Below are positions 40,265 through 48,706 of a DNA stretch of 64,000 nt, in pieces (positions within the stretch are counted from its first letter, which is position 1; the number at the start of each line of letters is the position of its first letter). The translations under genes and the position numbers were made by a program. The DNA lies in the NCBI RefSeq assembly GCF_013307435.2, contig NZ_CP102845.1:1612001-1676000 (forward strand), given 5' to 3'. The stretch comes from Microvirga terrae. Its GTDB lineage: Bacteria; Pseudomonadota; Alphaproteobacteria; Rhizobiales; Beijerinckiaceae. Below the pieces are notes generated by a model, which was not told where the DNA came from, searched no databases, and saw nothing but the letters and a program-made list of their open reading frames with translations.

Positions 40265-41211
40265 GCCTCATCGACGCCTTCTACGTCGCGTTCATCGGCC
40301 TGTCGGGGTTCGCCATGGGCAGCCTCGCGGTACTGATGATCGGCCACGTCATGAGCGAGCACTGGCTCGCCCCGGTGCGAGCCGAGGTGGAGGCCGCCGC
40401 CCTCACGGTGCCGCTCCTGATGCTCCTCGGCGTGCCGCTCGCCTTCGGCCTCGGGGAGATCTTTCCCTGGGTCGGCGGGCGAGCCGGCCTGCCGCCCCTT
40501 CGGGCCGCGTTCCTGAGCCCTGGCTTCTTCCTCCTGAGGAGCGCCGCCTATCTGACGGTCTGCGCCGGGCTGGCCCTCTGGCTGATCCGCGCCCGGAACG
40601 TGCGCCGGGCGAGCGCTGTCGGGCTCGCGCTCCTGACGCCGATCATGAGCTTTGCGGCCTATGACTGGGTTCTGTCCCGGGAGCCGCATTGGTGGTCGAG
40701 CCTCTTCGGCTTCGCCTTCGGGCTGAGCCAGGCCCTGGCCGCCCTCGCACTCGCGATCCTCGTCACGCTGCTCAGGCCGGAGCCTGCCTCGCCGGCGCGC
40801 ATGAAGAGCCTGGAGCGCGCCTTACTGACATTGGCGCTTGTCACCCTGTGGACATGGTTCGCGCAGTTCATCATCGTCTGGCTGGCCAACCTGCCGGATG
40901 GCGCCGCGTGGTACATGAGGCGGTCGGATGCCGGGAGTCTCACCCTTCTCAAAGGAGCCTACGGGCTGATGCTGGCCGCCATCGTGGTGCTGGTGCCGTC
41001 CGGCGTCAGCCGGGCCGGCATGATCGCCGGAAGCGCGCTGGCGCTCCTCTACCACGGCGCCCACACACTCTGGATCCTCCAGCCCGAGAAGGATCCGTCA
41101 TGGGCCGATCTCGGCGTGATCCTCGGGGCTGCGATCGTCTGGTTTGCGGCATTCGCGGCCGTGATGCGACTTCGTCCGACCTACGCCGAGGAAGCGGCGG
41201 CGGAACCCTAA
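40261..41211 (+). CDS. actF: Alternative complex III subunit ActF
   Basis: A 316-residue, very hydrophobic membrane protein with about nine to ten helices, placed where ActF lies in act operons. Recognisable parts include WVGGRAGLPPL, LTPIMSFAAYDWVLSREPHWWSSLFG and LWTWFAQFIIVWLANLP, which match the ActF/ActC-related family. It seems shorter than many ActF proteins (roughly 370-430 residues, from memory). The stop overlaps by 4 nt with the stop of the converging cytochrome c gene. Confidence 0.88.
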   Translation: MSLIDAFYVAFIGLSGFAMGSLAVLMIGHVMSEHWLAPVRAEVEAAALTVPLLMLLGVPLAFGLGEIFPWVGGRAGLPPLRAAFLSPGFFLLRSAAYLTVCAGLALWLIRARNVRRASAVGLALLTPIMSFAAYDWVLSREPHWWSSLFGFAFGLSQALAALALAILVTLLRPEPASPARMKSLERALLTLALVTLWTWFAQFIIVWLANLPDGAAWYMRRSDAGSLTLLKGAYGLMLAAIVVLVPSGVSRAGMIAGSALALLYHGAHTLWILQPEKDPSWADLGVILGAAIVWFAAFAAVMRLRPTYAEEAAAEP

Positions 41212-41750
41212 CTTTTGGCGCCAGAGCCGATGGGGGTATTCGGGATGAGGCGGCGCGTGCGCGGCTCCGTTTCCGACGGATCGGAGGCCGGCCGCGGCGG
41301 ATCGATTATCGTGTCGTCCGGCTCGCGGAGCGGGAGCGGGGGATCGGGGGGATAGACCGGCGCCCGGTCGGCGCTGCGGCTGTAGAGATAGCTTGCGATG
41401 TGGCGGGCCTCCGCCTCCGTCACGCCTTGGGTCGGCATGCCGGTGCGGGGCTTCAGGGCGACGGGGTCGACGAGCCAGGCGATCAGGTTCGGCGGGGTGT
41501 TCGGCAGGAACCCGGCGAGAAGGTGCTGGCGGGCATAATCCTTCAGCTCGGGCCCGACCCGGCCTCTCGCCCCTCTGACGCCGTCGATCGCGTGACAGGT
41601 GCCGCAGCCATAGGATTGGATCAGGGCGCGTCCCCGTTCGGGTTCGCCATCGGCGATCTTCATGGCGGACCCATCCTGCGACTCGCTGCAGGCGGCGATC
41701 CCCGCAAGAATCGGGACGAGGGAGAGGCAGGTCAGTGCGCGCCGGATCAT
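41208..41750 (-). CDS. Monoheme cytochrome c lipoprotein with Pro-rich tail
   Basis: A 180-residue exported cytochrome. The signal peptide ends at IAACSES (a lipobox-like AAC), a class I heme motif CGTCH lies at about 49-53, and a distal Met is likely in RTGMPTQGVTEAEARHIASYLYS. The last 50 residues are Pro, Asp and Arg rich (PPDPPLPLREPDD...) with no fold evident. The gene lies downstream of ctaG on the minus strand with a 4-nt overlap (ATGA). It could be the mobile or docking carrier between ACIII and the caa3 oxidase, or a CtaG partner. Confidence 0.85.
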   Translation of the reverse strand: MIRRALTCLSLVPILAGIAACSESQDGSAMKIADGEPERGRALIQSYGCGTCHAIDGVRGARGRVGPELKDYARQHLLAGFLPNTPPNLIAWLVDPVALKPRTGMPTQGVTEAEARHIASYLYSRSADRAPVYPPDPPLPLREPDDTIIDPPRPASDPSETEPRTRRLIPNTPIGSGAKS

Positions 41751-42763
41751 GGGCTCTGCTTGAGAAGTTTCGGTGAGGCAACCGGCGGGCGCATTCTCCG
41801 TTCCCGGCCCGGGGCCGTCACCAGCCGGAGCGCCATGATCAGGCCGGCCAGGAGATAGATGCCGCACATGGGAAGGGACATGATCGCGCCGGCCAATTGC
41901 TGATCCTCCAGGGCGCTCAGGCCCCAGGCGGCAGTGTCGGGCGAGTGATAGAGCGCCTCGCGGGCGAAGCTGAGGAGGGCGCTCAGGAGGCCGCTCTGCA
42001 GCAGCGTGACGAAGCACGCGATCAGGGCGGCAGCCGCCCCTTGGCGCCCCGACCGGGCCTTGATGATCGCGCGCCAGAACAGGAGCGCGGTGCCGAAGAA
42101 GAGAACATGCTCGAGCCAGTGAAGCCGGTCCGACGCGAGCGCGGCGTCGAAGAGCGCCGGGCTGTGCCAGATCCACAGGGTCGCCATGTGGATCATGGCG
42201 GCCGGGATCGGTTTCGCGCAGGGCGCGAGTAGGGCGAACGCCGCTCTCGTCGGTCCGTTGCGCGCCAGCCCGCGCCGCCAGGAAGCGGGCAGGGCCCAGA
42301 GCCAGGGCACCTCCGGCTTGCCGAGCACGAGGAGCGGCGGCGCGACCGCGATCAGGAGGATGTGCTGCACCATGTGGGCCGACAGGAGCGGCTTGGAGAG
42401 CCCCTCCAGCGGTGAGAGAAGCGCGACCGCCAGCACGAGGATTCCTGCGGCGAAGGAGAGGACCTGCGCCAGGCCGAATCCCGGCAGGAACCGGCCGAGC
42501 TGCGCGCGCAGGCGCCATGTGCCGAGGACGAACAGCAGGCTCGAAGCCGCGAGCGGAATCGTGACGAGAGGATCGACCGACCAGGAATGCCAGAGATCGC
42601 CCGGGCCGTGAGGAGCCGTGCCATGGGCGAGGGCCGGGCCGCTGGACAGGAGCGCGGCCGCAACCGCGAGGCGCGGCGCGGCTTTCGGCCATTTCCGACA
42701 GGACGTTTCGCGGGAACCAAGTCTCACGGCCAAGCTTATCCGTTCAGGGCATGCAGCACCCAT
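41747..42763 (-). CDS. ctaG: Cytochrome c oxidase assembly factor CtaG (Caa3 type)
   Basis: A membrane protein of up to 338 residues with seven or so helices, of the CtaG_Caa3 family required to mature the Cu centre of caa3 oxidases. The conserved His pair is in LLSAHMVQHILLIAVAPPLLVLG, followed by WIWHSPALFDAAL and HWLEHVLFFGTALLFW. The N-terminal PRLAVAAALLSSGPALAHG is a signal peptide. The start is uncertain: ATG 42763 or GTG 42727. It diverges from coxB, with 9 nt between the outermost ATGs. Confidence 0.9.
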   Translation of the reverse strand: MGAACPERISLAVRLGSRETSCRKWPKAAPRLAVAAALLSSGPALAHGTAPHGPGDLWHSWSVDPLVTIPLAASSLLFVLGTWRLRAQLGRFLPGFGLAQVLSFAAGILVLAVALLSPLEGLSKPLLSAHMVQHILLIAVAPPLLVLGKPEVPWLWALPASWRRGLARNGPTRAAFALLAPCAKPIPAAMIHMATLWIWHSPALFDAALASDRLHWLEHVLFFGTALLFWRAIIKARSGRQGAAAALIACFVTLLQSGLLSALLSFAREALYHSPDTAAWGLSALEDQQLAGAIMSLPMCGIYLLAGLIMALRLVTAPGRERRMRPPVASPKLLKQSP

Positions 42764-42772
42764 GTAGGGCGG

Positions 42773-43801
42773 ATGGATCTCGAAGCGACACGGCAGGGCC
42801 CTGCGGGGCGGCTGCGCACGGCGATGGCGCGTGCGGCCGTCGTCGCGTGCGCGCTCTCCCTCATGGGTTGCGACGGGGTTCAGTCGGCGCTCGATCCAGC
42901 CGGCGGCGACGCGCTTCGGATCTACCGGCTCACGCTCGTGATGACGATCGGCGGCAGTCTGATCTTTCTTCTCGTCACCGGGCTCCTGCTCTATGCGATC
43001 TTCGCCGCGCCGGAGCGCCGGGTCTGGCTCGGCAGCCGCAGGACGGTGATCATCGGCGGGCTCGCCTTTCCCATCGTGGTTCTGTCCGGTCTTCTGCCCT
43101 ATGGGCTCATCGTCATGCGCGACACGGACGTCCCGAGGTCGGGCGCGCTCCCCGTCGAGGTGATCGGCGAGCAGTACTGGTGGCGTGTGAAATATCCGGC
43201 CGAGCAGGAGAGGGCCGAGTTCTCCACGGCGAACGAGCTCGTCGTTCCCGTCGGCCGGCCCGTGACGGTGTCGGTCACCGCCGCCGACGTGATCCACAGC
43301 TTCTGGATCCCGAATTTCGGCGGCAAGGTCGACATGATCCCGGGGCGCGTCAACCGCCTCAACTTCACGGCCGAGCGACCGGGAACCTATCGCGGCGTCT
43401 GCGCCGAGTTCTGCGGCGACCAGCATGCCCGCATGGCCTTCGACGTGGTGGCGCTGGAGCCCGATGCCTTCGCGGCTTGGCGCGATGAGCAGGCCAACCC
43501 CGCCCGGGAGCCGGACCTTCCCGACCGGGCGCGGGGCCGGGAGCTGTTCCGCGCCGGAGGATGCGGCTCGTGCCATGTGGTGCGCGGGACCGAGGCCGAT
43601 GGGGCGTTCGGTCCGGATCTGACCCATGTGGGCAGCCGCCGCACCATCGGGGCCGGCCAGTTTCCGAACAATGTCGGCACGCTCGCCGGCTGGATCGCCA
43701 ACACGCAGCACATCAAGCCGGGCGTCAGGATGCCGTCCTACGGGTCGTTCACGGGCGAGGACCTGCGGGCGCTGGCCGGGTATCTGGAGAGCTTGAAATG
43801 A
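42773..43801 (+). CDS. coxB: caa3 oxidase subunit II with fused cytochrome c domain
   Basis: Subunit II of a caa3-type cytochrome c oxidase, 342 residues. A lipoprotein-like signal (ARAAVVACALSLMGC) and two membrane helices precede the cupredoxin domain, with CuA ligands Cys210, Cys214, His218 and Met221 in CAEFCGDQHARM. A C-terminal class I cytochrome c domain has its heme site at Cys264-His268 (CGSCH), the mark of caa3. The start may be 42773 or the inner ATG at 42824, just ahead of the signal peptide. It overlaps coxA by ATGA. Confidence 0.94.
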   Translation: MDLEATRQGPAGRLRTAMARAAVVACALSLMGCDGVQSALDPAGGDALRIYRLTLVMTIGGSLIFLLVTGLLLYAIFAAPERRVWLGSRRTVIIGGLAFPIVVLSGLLPYGLIVMRDTDVPRSGALPVEVIGEQYWWRVKYPAEQERAEFSTANELVVPVGRPVTVSVTAADVIHSFWIPNFGGKVDMIPGRVNRLNFTAERPGTYRGVCAEFCGDQHARMAFDVVALEPDAFAAWRDEQANPAREPDLPDRARGRELFRAGGCGSCHVVRGTEADGAFGPDLTHVGSRRTIGAGQFPNNVGTLAGWIANTQHIKPGVRMPSYGSFTGEDLRALAGYLESLK

Positions 43802-46365
43802 ATGTGTCCGAGCGCCCCGGATCCTTCGCCCCGCAGGAGCCCGATCTCCCCAATCCGCTGCCGCGCCCGGCAGGCGAGTTCGAGGCGCTCGAGAGGGCCT
43901 GGAAGGCTCCGCGCGGCCTCAGCTTCATCACGGCCGTCAACAACACCTATGTGGGCCTGTGGTATGTCGGCACGGCGTTCCTGTTCTTCATCCTGGCGGG
44001 CATCCTCGCGCTGATCATGCGCGCGCAGCTCGCGGCCCCGGAAAGCGATCTCGTCGGACACGATCTCTACAACCAGCTCTTCACCATGCACGGCACGGTG
44101 ATGATGTTCCTCTTCGCGGTGCCGGCCGTCGAGGCCGCGAGCGTCTATCTCCTGCCCAACATGCAGGCGGCGCGCGACCTGCCGTTCCCGCGTCTGTCGG
44201 CCTATGCCTTCTGGGCTTATTTCGTCGGCGGGCTCGTGTTCTTCGGCACGATCTTCTTCGGCCTGTCGCCCAATGGCGGCTGGTTCATGTATCCGCCGCT
44301 CACCGGCAGCAAGTACTCGCCGGCCGAGAACGCCGACTGGTGGCTGCTCGGCATCGGCTTCATCGAGATTTCGGCCATCGCGGGCGCCATCGAGATCATC
44401 GTGGGCGTGATGAAGACCCGGGCGGTCGGCATGAGCCTCGACAAGCTGCCGGTCTATTCCTGGGCCATGCTCGTCTTCGCCGTGATGATCGTCATCGGGT
44501 TTCCGGCGATCATCCTGGGCACGCTGCTGCTCGAGATGGAGCGCGCCTTCGACTGGCCGTTCTTCATCGCCGAGAGGGGCGGGGATCCGCTGCTGTGGCA
44601 GCACCTGTTCTGGTTCTTCGGCCACCCGGAGGTCTACATCATCTTCCTGCCGGCGACCGGCATGGTGTCGATGATCGTGCCCGCCATGGCGCAGACGCCG
44701 CTGGTCGGCTACCGCCTGATCGTGCTGGCGCTCATCGCCACGGGGTTCCTCTCCTTCGGCCTGTGGGTGCACCACATGTTCGCCACCGGCCTGCCGAAGA
44801 TGTCGCTGAGCTTCTTCTCGGCGGCCAGCACGGCCGTGTCGGTGCCGAGCGGCATCCAGGTCTTCGCGTGGATCGCCACCATCGCGTCCGGGCGCATGAA
44901 GCTCACCACGCCGTCGCTCTTCATCATCGGGTTCCTGTTCATCTTCACCCTCGGCGGCCTCACCGGCGTGATGGTCGCCATGGCGCCGTTCGACTGGCAG
45001 GCGCATGACAGCTACTTCGTCGTGGCGCACCTGCATTACGTGCTCATCGGTGGCATGGTGTTCCCGCTCTTCGCCGCCTTCTATTACTGGGTGCCGGTGG
45101 CGAGCAAACGCCCCCTGTCCGAGCGGCTCGGGCGCTGGGTGTTCGGCCTGATGTTCCTCGGCGTGAACGTCACGTTCCTGCCGATGCACGTCACCGGTCT
45201 CATTGGCATGCCGCGGCGCGTCTATACCTATCCGGTCGGCATGGGATGGGACGCGCTCAACCTGGTCTCGACCGTCGGGGCCTTCATGATCGCCGCGGGC
45301 GTCGCGGTCTTCCTCGTCGATCTGGCACGCAACTTCCGCTTCGCCGGCGAGGACAATGCCGGCAACATCTGGAACGCCAGCACCCTCGAATGGCTGCCGA
45401 ACGGCAACTACAACACGCGCAGCATTCCCTCGGTCGTCAGCCGCGATCCGCTCTGGGATCAGCCCAACCTGTCGAAACACGTGGAGGACGGCCGCTACTA
45501 CCTGCCCGGAACCGCCACGGGCGGGCGCGAGGCGCTGGTCACGAGCCCGTTCGATGCGACGCCGCAATACATCCTGCAGGTTCCCGGCCCCGGATGGCAG
45601 CCCGTGCTGGCGGCCGTGTTCACGGCGGCGTTCTTCCTGCTCCTGACGGTGAAGTTCGTGCTCACGTCCGTGGTCTGCGGCGTGATCGCGGTCGGCTGCG
45701 TGATCTGGTGGCTGTGGGAGACCGATCCCGGCCCCGTCCGCCCGCCCGCCGATATCGGCGGCGGCATCGTGGTGCCGGTCTACGTCACCGGCCCGATGAA
45801 CCATTCCTGGTGGGCGATGATCGTCCTCATGGTGGTGTGCGGCATGGTGTTCACCTGCCTGATCTTCTCCTACCTGTTCCTGTGGCTCGTGAATCCCGGC
45901 GCCTGGCCGCCTCAGGGCATCGAGCCCCCGGAGCGTCTCTGGCCCCTCGTGTCGGCTGCGCTCTACATCGCCAGCGCGGCACTGATCGTCGTGGCCAGCC
46001 GCATCTTGAGGGGCGACGACCGCCGCAGCCCGCGCGCCGTGCCGATCCTCATCGCGGTGGCGCTCCTGCTCGTGTCCGGCGCGTCGGCGGCGGACCTGTG
46101 GGCGCAATGGCGGACGGGCTTGAGCCCCTCGGCCCATGCCTACGGGGCCGCGGTCTACGCCATCGTGTCCCTACAGATCTTCTTCGTGCTGACGACGCTC
46201 GTCATGGGGCTCTACACCATCGCCCGCTGGCTCGCCGGCCGGCTCGACAGCATCCGCCGGACCACCTTCGACAATACGATGCTGTTCTGGTCCTACACGG
46301 TCGGCCAGGGCCTGGTCGGCCTGGCGGTCGTCCACGGCTTCCCGCGCCTGATCGGAGGGCCCTGA
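43798..46365 (+). CDS. coxA: caa3 oxidase subunits I and III fused
   Basis: The catalytic subunit of the heme-copper oxidase fused to subunit III, 855 residues. Ligands are His98 and His413 for the low-spin heme, His411 for the high-spin heme, and His276, His325 and His326 for CuB; Tyr280 (GHPEVY) is the His-Tyr crosslink partner, marking an A-type proton-pumping oxidase. From about residue 610 the protein continues with subunit III helices (MNHSWWAMIVLMVVCGMVFTCLIFSYLFLW...). Such I/III fusions occur in caa3 enzymes such as that of Thermus. Overlaps the coxB stop by 4 nt. Confidence 0.95.
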   Translation: MNVSERPGSFAPQEPDLPNPLPRPAGEFEALERAWKAPRGLSFITAVNNTYVGLWYVGTAFLFFILAGILALIMRAQLAAPESDLVGHDLYNQLFTMHGTVMMFLFAVPAVEAASVYLLPNMQAARDLPFPRLSAYAFWAYFVGGLVFFGTIFFGLSPNGGWFMYPPLTGSKYSPAENADWWLLGIGFIEISAIAGAIEIIVGVMKTRAVGMSLDKLPVYSWAMLVFAVMIVIGFPAIILGTLLLEMERAFDWPFFIAERGGDPLLWQHLFWFFGHPEVYIIFLPATGMVSMIVPAMAQTPLVGYRLIVLALIATGFLSFGLWVHHMFATGLPKMSLSFFSAASTAVSVPSGIQVFAWIATIASGRMKLTTPSLFIIGFLFIFTLGGLTGVMVAMAPFDWQAHDSYFVVAHLHYVLIGGMVFPLFAAFYYWVPVASKRPLSERLGRWVFGLMFLGVNVTFLPMHVTGLIGMPRRVYTYPVGMGWDALNLVSTVGAFMIAAGVAVFLVDLARNFRFAGEDNAGNIWNASTLEWLPNGNYNTRSIPSVVSRDPLWDQPNLSKHVEDGRYYLPGTATGGREALVTSPFDATPQYILQVPGPGWQPVLAAVFTAAFFLLLTVKFVLTSVVCGVIAVGCVIWWLWETDPGPVRPPADIGGGIVVPVYVTGPMNHSWWAMIVLMVVCGMVFTCLIFSYLFLWLVNPGAWPPQGIEPPERLWPLVSAALYIASAALIVVASRILRGDDRRSPRAVPILIAVALLLVSGASAADLWAQWRTGLSPSAHAYGAAVYAIVSLQIFFVLTTLVMGLYTIARWLAGRLDSIRRTTFDNTMLFWSYTVGQGLVGLAVVHGFPRLIGGP

Positions 46366-46367
46366 GC

Positions 46368-46724
46368 ATGATCGGCAGGCGGACCGGACAGGTTGTGCTG
46401 ATGCTGGCCGGGCTCCTCGCATGGGCGGTCCAGTTCACCATCATCTACGGGGCGACGTCGACCCTCTGCGGCCTCGACCGGGCGGACGCGACGCTCCTCG
46501 GGATCGGGAATGTTCAGGCCGTCGTCCTGGCGACGACGCTCGCGGCCTTCCTGGCCGCCGCCGGTGCGCTGGCTTGGTTGCTGTGGGCTCAGAAGCGAAC
46601 AAGCGACCAGGCGGCCCCGGCGGATCGCTTCATGACCCAGGCGGGAGCGCTGATCGGCGGCTTCTCGCTGATCGCGATCCTGTGGCAGGGACTTCCCGCC
46701 CTCATCCTTCCGGCTTGCGCGTGA
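46368..46724 (+). CDS. Unassigned three-helix membrane protein in the oxidase operon
   Basis: A 118-residue protein beginning 2 nt after the coxAC stop. Three hydrophobic segments lie at about 8-27, 46-73 and 88-112, with single cysteines in TLCGLD and at PACA near the C-terminus. I do not recognise the family. Its position right behind the fused oxidase subunit suggests an accessory (subunit IV-like) or assembly role, which is inference. Confidence 0.75.
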   Translation: MIGRRTGQVVLMLAGLLAWAVQFTIIYGATSTLCGLDRADATLLGIGNVQAVVLATTLAAFLAAAGALAWLLWAQKRTSDQAAPADRFMTQAGALIGGFSLIAILWQGLPALILPACA

Positions 46725-46749
46725 GGCGCACCATGCACGAGGCTCGACC

Positions 46750-47277
46750 ATGATCAACTGGCAGGAGATGTTCATCCCGGTTCACTCGATCCCCGAGATC
46801 ATCCTGCGCGGGACGATGACCTACATCATGCTGTTCCTGATCCTGCGGTTCCTGCTCAAGCGGCAGACCGGCGTGATCGGGGTCGCGGATCTTCTCGTGA
46901 TCGTCCTCATCGCCGACGCGGCGCAGAACGCCATGGCGAACGAATACAAGTCGATCACCGAGGGCGGCCTTCTCGTCCTCACCATCGTGTTCTGGAACTA
47001 CGCGATCGACTGGCTCGGCTTCCACTTCCCGGCCTTCCAGCGTTTCACGCGGCCGTCGCCGCTCCTGCTGATCGAGAACGGCAAGATGCTGCCGAAAAAC
47101 ATGCGGCAGGAGATGATCACCACGGAGGAGCTCACCAGCCAGCTGCGGGAGCAGGGCGTTGAGCACTGCTCCGACGTGAAGAAGGCCTATATCGAGGGCG
47201 ACGGGACGATCAGCGTCATCCGGAAGGACAAGGGCGAGACCGGCGGCAATGACGGGTCGCTGAAGGGGATCACCTGA
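46750..47277 (+). CDS. DUF421/YetF-like membrane protein
   Basis: A 175-residue protein with about three N-terminal membrane segments (12-32, 42-60 and 70-90) and a cytoplasmic C-terminal domain, including RPSPLLLIENGKMLPKNMRQEMITTEEL and the DVKKAYIEGDGTISVI signature of the YetF/DUF421 family. Function is unknown; homologues occur in stress-linked or sporulation settings. It lies 25 nt after the previous gene, so may share its transcript, and converges with rhaI. Confidence 0.88.
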   Translation: MINWQEMFIPVHSIPEIILRGTMTYIMLFLILRFLLKRQTGVIGVADLLVIVLIADAAQNAMANEYKSITEGGLLVLTIVFWNYAIDWLGFHFPAFQRFTRPSPLLLIENGKMLPKNMRQEMITTEELTSQLREQGVEHCSDVKKAYIEGDGTISVIRKDKGETGGNDGSLKGIT

Positions 47278-47282
47278 CCCCG

Positions 47283-48578
<1,296 letters not shown>

Positions 48579-48591
48579 GGCGTTCTCCCTG

Positions 48592-48641
48592 GAGCATCGG
48601 ACCCAAGCGTGGATCCACCCTCGGGATCCGATCCAATGCTC
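48592..48641. repeat. Imperfect palindrome between rhaD and rhaI (element B)
   Basis: GAGCAT (48592-48597) pairs with ATGCTC (48636-48641), and a GTGGATCCAC core (48609-48618) is flanked by CCCAAGC and CCTCGGG. The layout GCATCGGA, CCC, GTGGAT(T)CCAC, CGGG repeats that of element A at about 4243-4280, so the two are probably copies of one dispersed family. Confidence 0.65.
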
Positions 48642-48706
48642 GATTCCTTGAGCAGCGCATCGTGCGGAGCGGCCCTCCGGGTCGGCACGATGCGCTGGTG
48701 CGGATT

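Noticed and set aside
43738..46137. A 799-codon open frame on the minus strand opposite coxA-coxC
   Set aside because: It is a GC-rich antisense shadow: composition is Arg/His/Glu/Asp-heavy, no motif is seen, and the plus strand encodes an intact oxidase with all ligands.
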